NCBI GenBank assembly: GCA_020740775.1
Contig: JAHEWK010000017.1
Coordinates: forward strand, 558,001 to 622,000
Length of the DNA: 64,000 bases
Direction of reading: 5' to 3'
DNA from: Ilyonectria destructans
Lineage: Eukaryota > Ascomycota > Sordariomycetes > Hypocreales > Nectriaceae
Below the pieces are notes generated by a model that worked only from the letters and a program-made list of their open reading frames with translations, made no database searches and was not told the origin of the DNA. This document shows, piece after piece, positions 32,720 to 43,696 of the stretch (position 1 is the stretch's first letter; every line of letters starts with the position of its first letter). Made by a program: the position numbers and the translations under genes.

Positions 32720-33237
32720 AGATTGCCGCGGAGAGGGAGCTCAATGATTGATGTCTGTCTGCCGTGTGGTGACCCAGCGGAGGTCTGCTCCGAAGTTGGG
32801 AAACTGGATGACAGAAATCTTGCAGCGTGGCGTTCTTTATATGTGAATTTGTTCGTGGAACTTTGGGCAGGGGATTATTGGATAACGACAGGGAGGCAAG
32901 TGAATGGGGGCCAAAAATGAGGCACGGCCTGGCCTGTTGCCTAGACCCGGCCCCTCTGTTCTCATCAAATGGCCCCTCTCCATGAACAACTTGGAGCTAG
33001 GCGGTGTGGATAGAACAGAGCTATCCTGTGGTCTAGCCGTATACTACATAGCGCCAATGTACGCTGACACAAACCATCTCATATACACGCCGGTGGATCC
33101 CTGCAAGCCTGGGATGTTTGGGACTTGGGTTATGTAGCGCCTGTCGTGGTTTGAGATGATTCGGGGCCCAATGCTTGATCTGCCACGGCTGCCATCAATC
33201 ATCACACGCCTGCAATTACACGGCCTCCATGTTTTTT
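32720..33237. other. Intergenic, promoter of the NLR-like gene
   Basis: No ORF with recognisable features. The region adjoining 32719 holds the promoter of the large ankyrin-SPRY gene. Confidence 0.5.
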
Positions 33238-33549
33238 TTAGGCAGTTCTTTTGCATGCGAGTATTTGACTATCTTGCCCCAGAGCGCCCAAGTCGTCTTC
33301 CGTCGCCTTGCGCCGTGAGGCCGGGGCCGGAGCGAACCCAACAAAACGTCTACTGACCGCAGTATAGTAGTCGAGGCAGAGCGCGGAGACCTTGGCGGAC
33401 AGCTCGATAATTGCGATGACGCTCGCGGCTAATCCGACGGCCTCAGCTATGGGGAGCGAATAGATGGAGAGAGTATATACTTCGGGATTTCTGGCTCGCT
33501 GCGAGTAGCTGGAGTCGAACGGTTGAGGATAAGGGGGAGAATCAGTCAC
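33238..33549 (-). pseudogene. Orphan fragment of a fungal STAND N-terminal helical domain
   Basis: The segment IAEAVGLAASVIAIIELSAK followed by VSALCLDYYTAV is the start of the helical domain found at the N-terminus of many fungal NACHT/ankyrin (STAND) proteins. In the family this normally begins MAEAVGLAAS. Here the codon at the expected start (33448-33450 on the minus strand) is ATA, so the frame starts instead from an upstream ATG at 33549 with unrelated sequence. After a possible donor (gtcagt) the homology is lost and no STAND core follows. It is therefore probably a relic of a second NLR-type gene, lying between the NLR-like gene and the Bergerat ATPase gene. It could also be a small fused or chimeric protein. 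Confidence 0.55.
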
Positions 33550-33941
33550 AGAAGCATGACGGCGATGGCCAAAGAAGTCAGCATCCGCAGTGCGACTGAG
33601 CTGCCGCCGAGGTAGAATTGTTCGCGGAGTTCGATCCGACGCATCCTACAGTGCTTGGCCGAATGCGACACGGCATTGCAGGAGATGAACGTACCAGCGG
33701 GAACAAGTACAAGAACCTGCTCTGCATCGAGATTGTTATAATATTGTGTGAGGTCAGTTCGTAATTCAGATAACCGGTGTCTGAGAATCCGTGCTGAAGA
33801 TGAGTGCGAAGAAATTTTCATAAATACAGACAGCGAGGATAGGAATGATAAATTACAGCCGAAATTCCACATGAATTTCCCCTCAGCAATGAAACAAAAT
33901 CGACGACAAGCTCTACGGTAAATGTAACAGCGCACGAGTGC
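33550..33941. other. Intergenic between STAND fragment and Bergerat ATPase gene
   Basis: A minus-strand frame is open here (33546-33935) but its residues show no domain or family pattern, so I do not call it a gene. It may contain decayed remains of the STAND gene whose N-terminal fragment lies next to it. Confidence 0.4.
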
Positions 33942-36908
33942 TTACAACTCGGTCCGTTGCCGCTTCTGGCGCCCGCCTTCCTCATCTGACTCTTCCCTTG
34001 TGATGCCAATCACCACCCTTCGCGAACCCCCACTCGAGGCCTCATACCAATCTCGGGCTTCCAGAATGTCCAGTGTCGACAGTGCGCGGCCAGGGGCTAA
34101 GCCAAGAGTTAACATTGCACGGTCCTGTCCCTGAAGCCACCATAAACTTACTATACGATCGTCTTATCATGTCTTCGTCTAGATTGGTTTCTCTTGCTGT
34201 GCCATTGCTGCATAGACTGCTTGGAGACGCTGCTGGCAAAGGTGACTGAGATCTCTGTCTAGGAAGAGGACTCATATCTCCGTTGCGCCTGTGGTTATTT
34301 CGTGGAGCTGTCCCAGCCGGAGTGTGTGTCGCCATGTCCCTTCTTTGGCCAACGCTGGTTTGCTGATGGCGAGTTTGAAACGTTCGAGTCGGTGTTGAGG
34401 GATCAGTTTTAATTCGCGCTTGATTCAAGAGTCCCGGTTCTGCAGTAGGTGCTTGTTGCTGTGAAGCAGGCATCGCCGCAACACAAGAACTTGATGCAAG
34501 CGCGATAGAGTCCATATCCGAAGGCTTGAACATGACAGCGAAGAATTCCACGCCTGCTTCGAGTCGGTCGAAGCCGCATGAGCCGGCACCTATTCTGCAT
34601 GTCAATTCATAACATTTTGGAATCGTGATGTCCAAAAATGGTGGCTCTTCCTCGTCCGGAGCAGCATCAAGGGATTCGGTGACCGAGATACAGGTGACAA
34701 TAGAGCTGTCAACTACGATCGTGCGTCAGCATATTGGTCTCCTACCCGGTGAATGATTAGTTGAAGCTTACAGTCCTTTGCAAGCAGAAGGTCGCGCAAA
34801 TGAGAGCAGGTCAACTCGACATGAAGCTGAACGGTAACCAAGCTGTCGTCGCCCCAAGATAGATCACCATCCCACTGGAGCGTCATGCGGCTAGTGCTCT
34901 GAGCCGCTATCTCTGCTGTCAAGGCCAAACGATTACTGATTCTTCCGTAGTCCAGAAGCCTCTGTTCAGCGCAACTCAACACTCGCTTCTTTTGCCAGAC
35001 ATTCGAGTGGTTTTCGTTATGGTCGAACCGATCGTCGGGCACCTGGTCGAGAATTTCAGAAAAGAGACGCTTGATGACGTGAAAGAGGACGTCCCCTTCC
35101 GCCAGATTCTGTGGCAATCCGAGCTCCTGTGTTGAAGCATCCTTATTTAGCCATTTTTTATGGATTTTGGAAAGCTGCTCGGCCTCGACGTAGAATGTAT
35201 GCAGAGAGAGCTGCTCTGCACGCACGAACTGGACAGCGATTTCGCTGGTCTGCGCACATCCCTGTAAGGAAGCTCGAAGGAGTCGCATAACTTCCTCTGC
35301 GAACTTTTGGCGCGGGACTGTTGCTACTTCCGCGATGAGGAATCGCCTTCGTTGCTCTTGGTCGGCAGTTCGCACCAAGTCGAACCTCTCCAGTACTGCC
35401 CAGTACGTATTGGGCACTTCCACGCCCTGACGGTCAAGCCCTTGGATTGTCTTCTCAAGTCGGGGGTTCTTTTCATGTTAGCCCACATACTCAACAGTTC
35501 AGTCATGACGAGTAGTCGTGAGGGACAATGTATTACTTTGGAGTTCTCCGTGGGAGAGTAGTACCATTTCGTAGGATCGGAGAAAAGATGTCGCTTCAGC
35601 CGAATAGCAGTGTCGACTTTCATGAACCGTTTTGCCCCCGACAAGTCTGCGTACTCCGGGTCGGATGACATGAGCATTTCGTGTAGATGAACAACGTAGT
35701 TTGGCTTTTCCATCAGCACTCGGTCCCAGATATTGAGAATGGCCACCCCTTCCTCGTTGGCGCTCTTGACAGATTGTCTCTCCCGGTTCGTCGCCCCATG
35801 GCTAAAGTTGTATCCAAACTTTAGTGGCCTTCCTGTTATACTTGCCGAAGCTCCATTCGAAGAAGACTGCAGTAATAATCCTTTGAGATACAGATGGCCG
35901 CAAAGTCGCGAATGGGTTATCAAATCGCCTTGCGAGGTTCGAACAATGCCGTCGTCGGGAGCGTCCTGCAAGAAAGGGGCATCTTCACACCACTTATTGA
36001 AGTCCTCTAGGCGGACTAGATTCCGTTGACGTGGGTTTCCTAGTTGATCGCGCCCCTTGAACTTGCCGCCGATGTGAAAACAGACGTCTCTCAGGGGTGA
36101 TGGCTCACGTACTTCGAGAAGGGCTTGGGACTTCCCCTGTTTGCTGTCGAGCTGTTTGGGGGTCATTCGGTGAAGACGGGCGACCAATTTACCCCGGATG
36201 TTGAAATCAAATCTCCAGTTGAAGCCGCCGCTGACGCAACGAACCTCATAGTTCTGAAAGCCACGCTGGAGTACGAGAAGTGCGATTTTCAGACCTTCGC
36301 CGTGGGCGCCAGCCTGGTTGCCGATGCCTGCCTTGGTGGTTCCGCCCAAGTCGAGGTGCCAGGGCTCGAGAGTGGCTTCTCTGTTGACCATCGAAATGGT
36401 GCCCTGGCCATCCAGGCCGCTGTACCGGATGTAGCCAATGCAGTCGTCGAGATTGTGAGGATGCGATACTGCATACAGGACCTCTGCGTTATGAAGGTCG
36501 GCGCGCTCCTGGCGGGTGACTCTGAATTGGTCTTCTGTGAGCCCGAATGATGCGATAATGCCATCTCTCCTAGAAAGCACATAACAGGCAACTATTAGCA
36601 AGAGAAGGAAGTACGGCCAAGTAGCAACAATACCAGTTCTGAACAATCTCACGAAAGGCCTCGACTGGCCCCCAGGCATTAGAGTATGTTGATCTGATGG
36701 AAAGGGTAATCGTCTGTGAGTTGACGATGGAGGCCAAAGTTCCCTCATCGACAAAATCAGAATCGCTGTCGATAACGAGCGTCTCTGGCGGTGGGTTTGT
36801 CGCTGTTTCCAGGGAATTGGAGGCTGGTCGAGCATGGGTCGCCGCATTCCCAGGTCGTGAAGGGATCATGGGATCCGTAAGAGGGAGGTTTTGCTGAGAT
36901 CCCGACAT
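33942..36908 (-). CDS. Large protein with Bergerat-fold (GHKL/HATPase-like) ATPase domain
   Basis: Five exons (36908-36634, 36569-35537, 35468-34772, 34712-34152, 34096-33942) give 906 residues; all introns are 55-68 bp with GT-AG ends and fit the reading frame. The N-terminal part has the features of a Bergerat ATPase. The N-box REIVQNWRD (Glu87, Asn91, Asp94) is formed across intron 1. A glycine-rich lid NQAGAHGEGLK sits at about 176-186. The central region (KGLLLQ, then RPLKFGYNFSHGATNRERQSV, then SSDPEYADLSGA) matches a widespread fungal family I recall as uncharacterised. The C-terminal third is a beta-rich region, a disordered Ser/Pro/Gln stretch, and a tail ending in basic residues (GRQKRQR), perhaps a nuclear signal. 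Relatives with this fold include Hsp90, MORC and histidine kinases. The partner and substrate are unknown. Its neighbours are the NLR-like gene and a STAND fragment. Confidence 0.82.
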
Positions 36909-37675
36909 CTTGACACGGGGCTCAGGCGGTGAGTGAGGGGTTCGTGTTCCTGAGACTGAGGCTGAGGCTGAAAGAGCGTGAATCTCGGCGCGTAAAATGC
37001 GCGACGGAGAAGTTGTTGGTTCCGATGCCTGTTGTCTGGCAGCTTAGGTAAGGTGGTTGCCTCAGGGGTCAGAGTGCGCGACCAACAAACATGAAACCAA
37101 CAGAGCTCGATAAACAGAATGGGCATTTTCTTTGTTTGAATGGCCCAGGTGTCGTCGTTAGGAGGCTGGATTGGTCGTCAGGTGTAGGCTCTAGAACTGT
37201 GAATGGGTACTCGAGGACCAATGACACTCCGCTGCAGCATTGTGCGAGGCATCACCCTAAAGCTCAGCCCGCCTTAGCCCGAGCTCCAAGATTTCAGTTC
37301 CAGCTCAGCTTCAGCTCAGTTTAGAGCACCAGGAGTTCAGCTCTAGAAATGGAAATGGCTTTTGGTGAGCTTGAGTTTTGTCTCTGAGTATAGGGGTGTC
37401 CCTGCGTTGAGTCATTAGGAAGCGCGGAATGCGCAAATCCAATACGCAAAAAGTCTCTCATAATAACGAAGACCTGAGAGTTCTAGCGACGGGCTTTACT
37501 CCATTATTTAATATGTAAACCCCTTGTTTGCATACAGCGTTATATATCTAGTTATTCCCGGCCTTTAGATGTGTGTTCAGCAGCCTGGACTTCTAACCAA
37601 CTTCGACGCCGTGTTATGCCATCAGCACACTATGGAAATAAGTAGGTGTCTAACTTGATATCTCAATTGCACTCT
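36909..37675. other. Intergenic, promoter of the Bergerat ATPase gene
   Basis: No convincing ORF. A stretch near 37258-37350 is rich in agctcag words, perhaps a small degenerate repeat. The GH3 gene ends at its right border. Confidence 0.5.
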
Positions 37676-39463
37676 TCATCTCGAGTACGCCAACCCATGC
37701 CCAAATCTGAAAAGTGGATTCTCTGTGTCATATGGGACATCAGAATGAGATTTCTCGACAGCCTCCATAGACGATGGAAGATCAAATGGGAGTTTACCCT
37801 GCGGCCCAACCTGACCTGTTATGACCTTCATCAGACCATCATCGCTGGTCCCATAGTTTACCAACACTGCCGAGGCCGACTCCAGGATTGGGGTCAGAAC
37901 AGCAGGTCTGTCAAGATAGATGTCGACAATTGTGGGAACATGTGCGCGAAGCTCGGCGATCCTAAGCCTGGTCTCCTCGGTAAAGTTGAGGGAACCGGCA
38001 TGGAACATAGACTCGAAGCCTCCAGGCCGTGGCTCAAACGGCGCTTGAAGCCGGATGATGGCAACGTCGGCCTCCTTCAAATCTTTGACAACCTCTATGC
38101 CCTGCTGTTCTGCCGCACTGGCAACTATGTTTTCCAAATAGACCTTTTGTTTTTGTAGTAAAGGTTGGAGCGGTAGAATATCGTCATGATTGGTGAGGAG
38201 TGTCATCGATTTCATTTGGGCGTCGAATGCCTCGCACAGGAACACGGCGTCTCCGACGACCTTGACAGCCTCGTCAACTTGGACGAAAGGATTGTCAAAC
38301 AAGCCAAGAATAAACTTCTCGCGTAGTAGCCGTCGCACTGATTCGTCAATACGGCTCTCCGGTACAATCCCTTCTTCCACGAGATGCAACAAAAGATCTG
38401 TACGGGACTCGCCGCCAAACTGATCACATCCAGCGTCGAGCAGTTTCTGGACTCGCTCGAGTTCTGATAGATCCTCACATCCCCAAGCTCGAGCGGGCAT
38501 GTCCTGTCCCCGGATGACAGCGTCAGTTATCAGACCCCAATCAGTGCAGATGACACCTTGGAAGTTCAGCCGTCGACGCAACAGATCCGTAATCATGGCG
38601 CGATTGAAAGCAAATGCAACCTCTTCACAGTCCAGGCCAACAGGCATGCCGTACGATGGCATGATCTGAGAGGCGCCCGTCTCGATGGCCGCTATAAACG
38701 GCCGTAAATGATAGTCGAAATTGTTGCCCGGGTACACTTGTTTGCGTCCATACGTAAAATGCGAATCCTCTCCATCAAGAAGAGGCCCTCCGCCCGGGAA
38801 GTGCTTGACCATCGTAGACACGGAAGACGTACCCAATGACGTTCCTTGAAAGCCCTGAATGTAGGCCTTGACAAGTTCAGCCGATAGATCCGCGTCTTCG
38901 CCAAAAGTTCCGTTGATCCTTGCCCATCGATACTCAGTGGCGAGATCAATTTGTGGGTGCAATGCACACCGGAGGCCGAGAGCAACATACTCTTGACGAG
39001 CAATGTCAGCGAACCGGCGCACTAATTCGGGCGACCTGAGGGCAGCAAATCCCAAAGTCTCAGGCCACTGGGAAAGGGCGCCGGCTCTAGAACTCGTGCC
39101 AATGTTTTGGTTGAAGTGGTTCCGGGGATCTGTGGACAGAGTGATGGGAATGCCGAGCCTGGTTGCCCTCGCACGCGTTTGCAAGTTGTTGTACCATGTT
39201 GCCGTTTCTGCAACATCGGTAACAGGTCCAAGAAGGTTGAAATGGGTCATCAGCTTGGTAGCCACCGAGTGCTCGGTGCTCTCTAGGTTATAGACGGGAT
39301 TGGCTTCGGCAAGGGATGCATCTGGACCCATGACGATCATGTTGTGAAACATCTGGCCAACTTTCTCATGAAGCGTCATACGCTGCAACAGATCATCAAC
39401 GCGTGTGTCGATGGGCAGGGTTGCATCCCTGTATGGGGCGGTGGTAGCTTGGTTATCGGACAT
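37676..39463 (-). CDS. GH3 family beta-glycosidase, apparently intracellular
   Basis: One exon encodes 595 residues. I start at the ATG at 39463; the frame is open 24 bases further but only from a TTG. The N-terminal GH3 barrel runs from RVDDLLQRMTLHEKVGQM through KHFPGGG and the YPG segment to GVICTDWGL, where the Asp of TDW is the expected nucleophile. The C-terminal alpha/beta sandwich ends GKLPFDLPSS and ENPLFRFGHGLAY. There is no signal peptide and no fibronectin-like third domain, unlike the secreted fungal beta-glucosidases of 750-860 residues. The size and the KHFPGGG-GEDSHFTYGR pattern are more like bacterial GH3 enzymes, so an old transfer is possible. It would cleave beta-glucosides or related conjugates in the cytosol. 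Confidence 0.9.
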   Translation of the reverse strand: MSDNQATTAPYRDATLPIDTRVDDLLQRMTLHEKVGQMFHNMIVMGPDASLAEANPVYNLESTEHSVATKLMTHFNLLGPVTDVAETATWYNNLQTRARATRLGIPITLSTDPRNHFNQNIGTSSRAGALSQWPETLGFAALRSPELVRRFADIARQEYVALGLRCALHPQIDLATEYRWARINGTFGEDADLSAELVKAYIQGFQGTSLGTSSVSTMVKHFPGGGPLLDGEDSHFTYGRKQVYPGNNFDYHLRPFIAAIETGASQIMPSYGMPVGLDCEEVAFAFNRAMITDLLRRRLNFQGVICTDWGLITDAVIRGQDMPARAWGCEDLSELERVQKLLDAGCDQFGGESRTDLLLHLVEEGIVPESRIDESVRRLLREKFILGLFDNPFVQVDEAVKVVGDAVFLCEAFDAQMKSMTLLTNHDDILPLQPLLQKQKVYLENIVASAAEQQGIEVVKDLKEADVAIIRLQAPFEPRPGGFESMFHAGSLNFTEETRLRIAELRAHVPTIVDIYLDRPAVLTPILESASAVLVNYGTSDDGLMKVITGQVGPQGKLPFDLPSSMEAVEKSHSDVPYDTENPLFRFGHGLAYSR

Positions 39464-40357
39464 GATGGTTCTTTGTTCGAAAGCCAAATACGCAGACGGA
39501 TCTTGACTCAGACGCGAGGTTTGTCCCTATATCTGTACTGTATGTGGGTTGCAATGGTTGGTGTCTTTGAAATGCTAGATACCGTCTGTCCGACAATGAG
39601 GGACTTTGTGAGAGATTCGGTTGATGAATGGTCCGATTTAGGCCTTGTTGAAAGAGGGGTCAGGGTGGGTGCATTAATAAGTAGAAGTGTCACGCAATCC
39701 AGTGACCAACTTTGATTAGCGGCTTTGATCCATTGCTCGTCCAAGTGAATGCGGGGTAGGAAACAGCTCCTTGGTATCAAGCTGGCCGGGGACATTGACG
39801 ATAGGTTGTGGATTATTGTGTGGATACTATATAAAGAGTTCCTCCGGCCCTAAGCCTAGACTAGACTTCGGCGAACTTGGCTACCCACCTTCACTCCACC
39901 GTATGTGTGTTTTAATCCACCCCATCGTTGATACAAGAGTCGCTTCTGATTTTTTTGGGTTTCGGAAGTTTGTTTCATTGTTAATGCTTGGTTTCCTCTT
40001 GATTACATGAGCATTTCGAAGCATAGGCAGACGGGAGAAGCTCGAGACATAGCCTTAGCAAGAAAGACATAGCGTAAAAGTTCCAACAGAGGATATTGAC
40101 AACTAGCTAGGCAACTATAGCAAGAATCCTAAAGCTAAGGAAGAAAGCGAGAAAAGGTGGAAAGAGGGGTGTAAAAAGGAGCCTCCTGCAGCGCTGAAAC
40201 TTAACCTAACAAAGACTGACAGATCGATGCCCCTTGCAGAAGATAGCCACATGCCCTGCCATTTATACCCCATAGCGGAGGTAATCCCTGTACGCTACAC
40301 CCCCTCACAATGTCAAATTAGTCCAACTCAGTAACTTAGACAATTTAAAAAGAAATC
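39464..40357. other. Intergenic region
   Basis: It holds the GH3 promoter on the left and the 3' end of the membrane-protein gene on the right. No ORF with protein features; nothing else recognised. Confidence 0.5.
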
Positions 40358-42234
40358 CTATGCAGTTTCACTTCTTTTGAGGCCATTCTCCTCAGGTAGA
40401 TTGTGTTTATACAAGGGAGAGTCGTGGATTCTAGCCTCAACTTCATCCATAGACTTTGTCTCCTTTGTAGCGCCATTCTGAAAACGTGTCAATTCGTCTT
40501 TTTTAACAACAACGAATGTATCTGACACCCGACTTCTAAAACCTTTTTCGATACCACCTGTGGGATCATGATAAAGTCAGTAAACAATCTTAGAATATTA
40601 CCTTGAGAAACGCCGAAGTGGGTATGTTACTAACGTGAGATCAAGTAAAGATACTTGCAAATAATAGGAGCCCATATCAGTACAGCAATAACTTGCCCTA
40701 CATTCCAAGTGATTGTCGACGTGTCTACGTCGGGTTCGCGTAGCGAACTGTAGGTAGTGGCGATGTTCATATAGGTGTACACCAGGACCCATGCCTCAGC
40801 AATAAGGATAGTTACATTGGCCAGATGTGTAGCAAGTTTTTTGGTGCATGAACGCACTTTGCTCCCCCTCCCTGAAGAGGAGTTTCGAGACTGTGTGAGC
40901 CATTTGTGTTTCAAAACTCATCCCCTTTCGCTGAGTCTATGAATAATCTTCAAAACTATCATGCTGATAAGAGCAAAATAGGCCAAGAGTGTTGCTAATT
41001 GGAAATATGCTGAAGTTGTGGCGTAAGAGCCATCGGAAAGACAAAATGTCCTCAGTGATGGATGATTTCCGCAGTCGATTAAGTTGTTCTCGTCTTTGAA
41101 CATATCGTACACACTATCGACGTCGGGCTTCAGGCCTGTATCTGCTGCTAGACCAACAAGAAGCAAACTAACAATCGACAAAAATAGGCAATAAAAGGAG
41201 TTGATCCGAGAGTTTCGTAGGCTCAGTTGTGTAAGGACGATAGGCATAGCCCCCGTGCTGGCAAGAGTGACGATGCTCTTTCGGGTGTTGATGAGGCTTT
41301 GCCAATTCTCCACACCGTTGAATATCGCGCCCTGCGAGTTGGCATATAATATGGCAATCGAGATCGCCATAATGAAGAAGCATTCTGCTTCGTGGAATTC
41401 TACAAGAAATGTTCTTGTAGCATTCGTCAAATTTCCTTGTTCCATTCTGTCCACGAAACGACCAAAACCTGCAGGTAGTGTGACCCTACCCCTCCTCCGG
41501 CTGGCATTGGCATATTCTCCCCATGAAAATAGCCATAGTAGCAGCCAAGCATACAAAGCAAGTGCGTTTTGCATCATGTACGACATAATGACCTAATAAG
41601 TAGTTAGTATAAGACTATATTATAGTGTCTTTGAGATAAAGAGTCATACTCCAGGTCCAGCAACGTCGATATTGACCTGTCCCTCCAAGTTGTGACACAC
41701 GTATGACATGTGTCCCGAAAGAGTATCCCATTCAACTTTATTACTCTCCCAGAAGTTGTCGGACGGAAGGGAAGGGATCGAACAGTTGGCGCCGTCGCCA
41801 CAACTCGCGACCGCACATGCATACGTATCTTTAAGAATCCCAATGCCGTCAATCGTGGAAATATTGGAAATGCCCATCTTGGAAGCTGTTTCGTCAATTT
41901 CATGAAAGTACTTGTCGTTGATTCTGGGGAAATCGTCTTTTGACAAAGATAAAGTCGCCAAAGTAAGGCAGTTCCAAAGAGGCTGCCATGATTGGAACAA
42001 AAGTTTCTTATCACGGCACAGCGTGATATAATCAATCTGGCCTCCATTGTCGGCACTACCTCCATCTAGGAGAGTGATAGGCGAATATCCCTCAAGCTCG
42101 TCAAGTTCATTTGGCGTCTTCTTCTCAAGGTGATTGAGTACATTCCAAGAATTGTTGAGCAAGGAAAGTATCGTATCAGTATCGCCCAAATACCCTCGTT
42201 TGTCTGGGGTAATTTGGGTCAGTGAACCTAACAT
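40358..42234 (-). CDS. Fungal seven-helix membrane protein of unknown function
   Basis: Exons 42234-41650, 41592-40635 and 40557-40358 join in frame through 57-bp and 77-bp GT-AG introns. The N-terminal 190 residues are hydrophilic and contain several cysteines (probably extracellular). About seven hydrophobic helices follow, the last with ITWNVGQVIAVLIWAPIICKYLYLI, a pattern I recall from uncharacterised fungal membrane proteins. The cytosolic tail begins RGIEKGFRSRVSD. An in-frame TGA at 40918-40920 sits in the loop before the last two helices. Either the gene is broken there, or a 66-bp intron (gttttg...cacag) that is exactly in frame removes it; the donor is weak. I call it a gene because everything on both sides is intact. 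Function is not known. Confidence 0.7.
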
Positions 42235-43696
42235 TTTGATAGTTAGGTGCGTATGTAAAGCGAACTAGGTAGCGTTAAGGATGATGACAAATTGGGGAAT
42301 AAGCGGCGGCATTCGGAGAAGACGAGATAGTCTGTGCTTTAGTGACGGAAACAGGCTTCTTATGCTGTGGTTACTTCCTGTTCGTGGGGGCCAAAGACAG
42401 TCATGGGAACAGCTTTTGTAACATTACGTGTCGGTTTGCCGGTTTGTAAATTGACGGATAAAAATAGCAGCCTCTCACAATTGACCAATGTGCAGTGGCT
42501 GGGGCAGTGCGGCATCTGTACGCTATCATGGCATTCATATGGCCTATCAACTCTAAGCGACGCGCGTAAGGCCGTTTTGTCGGGGCTATATGGCCCCCAA
42601 AGATGCAGTATTCCACCTGAAAGGAGTTCACTTTCAAGCCTCTTCTTGTTTTCCGGCTTGGTACATTCAAGGCAGCAAATCAAAGGCAGTTATTCTTGAC
42701 ATTCATACGATGACTTACCGAAGTGACTGATGTGGCTTACTAGGGCTATGCTGTAAGAAGCTGCGGCTGAACTTGTAGAGAGGTATTCAACCCCGCGTCC
42801 GCCTGGTTGCCTTGCCATGCATGCGGCTGGAGCAGATGGATGAAAAGGCCGGAGACGATGGCGTTGGGTATCTGGAGACAACAACCTGACGGGAGGAGGA
42901 AGAGGAGGAAGAGGAGGAAGAGACGACCGAGATGACACAGGATGCCCGCCCGTCTCTCATATTAATATAACCATCCCACTATCTTCGCAACCCTACTCAC
43001 GTCTCGCACACTCACAACCGCCCCAGGCGGCTACGAAAAAAAAGAAGCTTACGTCTTTCCCCGCCGATAATAGTAGCGTCATGATGGGAGAGTAGCCACT
43101 CCAACTCCGGGATGGTGGCGTTGACGCTGAGTGAATGTCACGCCACAGCGGCTATCCCTCTGCGATAATAGAGCTCCCTCCAGGCAGCGGACCATCCCTG
43201 CGGATGGGATCGCGATGCAACGTCTGCACCAGAAGGGGCAATTGGGAGGGTTGGGAGGGTTGGAGGAGCGCGAGGTGTGTAGCACTTGTGCTGGTGGAGG
43301 TGGTGGTCGCCCAAAAGATGCAGCGCTGCTATTAAATGAATTTAATGAATTTAATTTAAGGAATTTTCAGTATTTTAATTCAAGCTAAAAGTATTTCAGC
43401 CTTAAAAAGTAATAAAAATCTTCCTGCATTTAATTAGTAATTCACTACTTATAGAGTACTCAGTTTCGCCAAATGCATCTGTTCCGTCAGGCTCCTTATC
43501 ACGCCGGGGGGCCTGCATACTCGGCGGGATAAGTGGCGTCCATACGACCAACTACGAGACCCTGACCGAGATCTACGGGATTCGGACCCAACGTTGTTTG
43601 CTATCCTTAATTTATTCCAGATATTCCCATTCATGTCACATGCACCACAATCATCTTATGAAAGAGGGCTTGTGCATAGCAAAACCAAGCCTTGAA
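42235..43696. other. Intergenic region
   Basis: About 1.5 kb without a supported gene. It includes the promoter of the membrane-protein gene at the left, a purine-rich stretch near 42895-42925 (repeated gaggaggaa words) and a short AT-rich patch at 43330-43445 with aatttaatgaattt-type words. Small ORFs on both strands lack features. Confidence 0.5.

Noticed and set aside
33546..33935. 129-codon minus-strand frame next to the STAND fragment
   Set aside because: No recognisable domain or plausible start context; likely decayed or intergenic DNA.
40918..40920. TGA in the membrane protein as a selenocysteine codon
   Set aside because: Ascomycetes are not known to have selenoprotein machinery, the position is not Cys in the family as I recall it, and a 66-bp intron explains it more simply.
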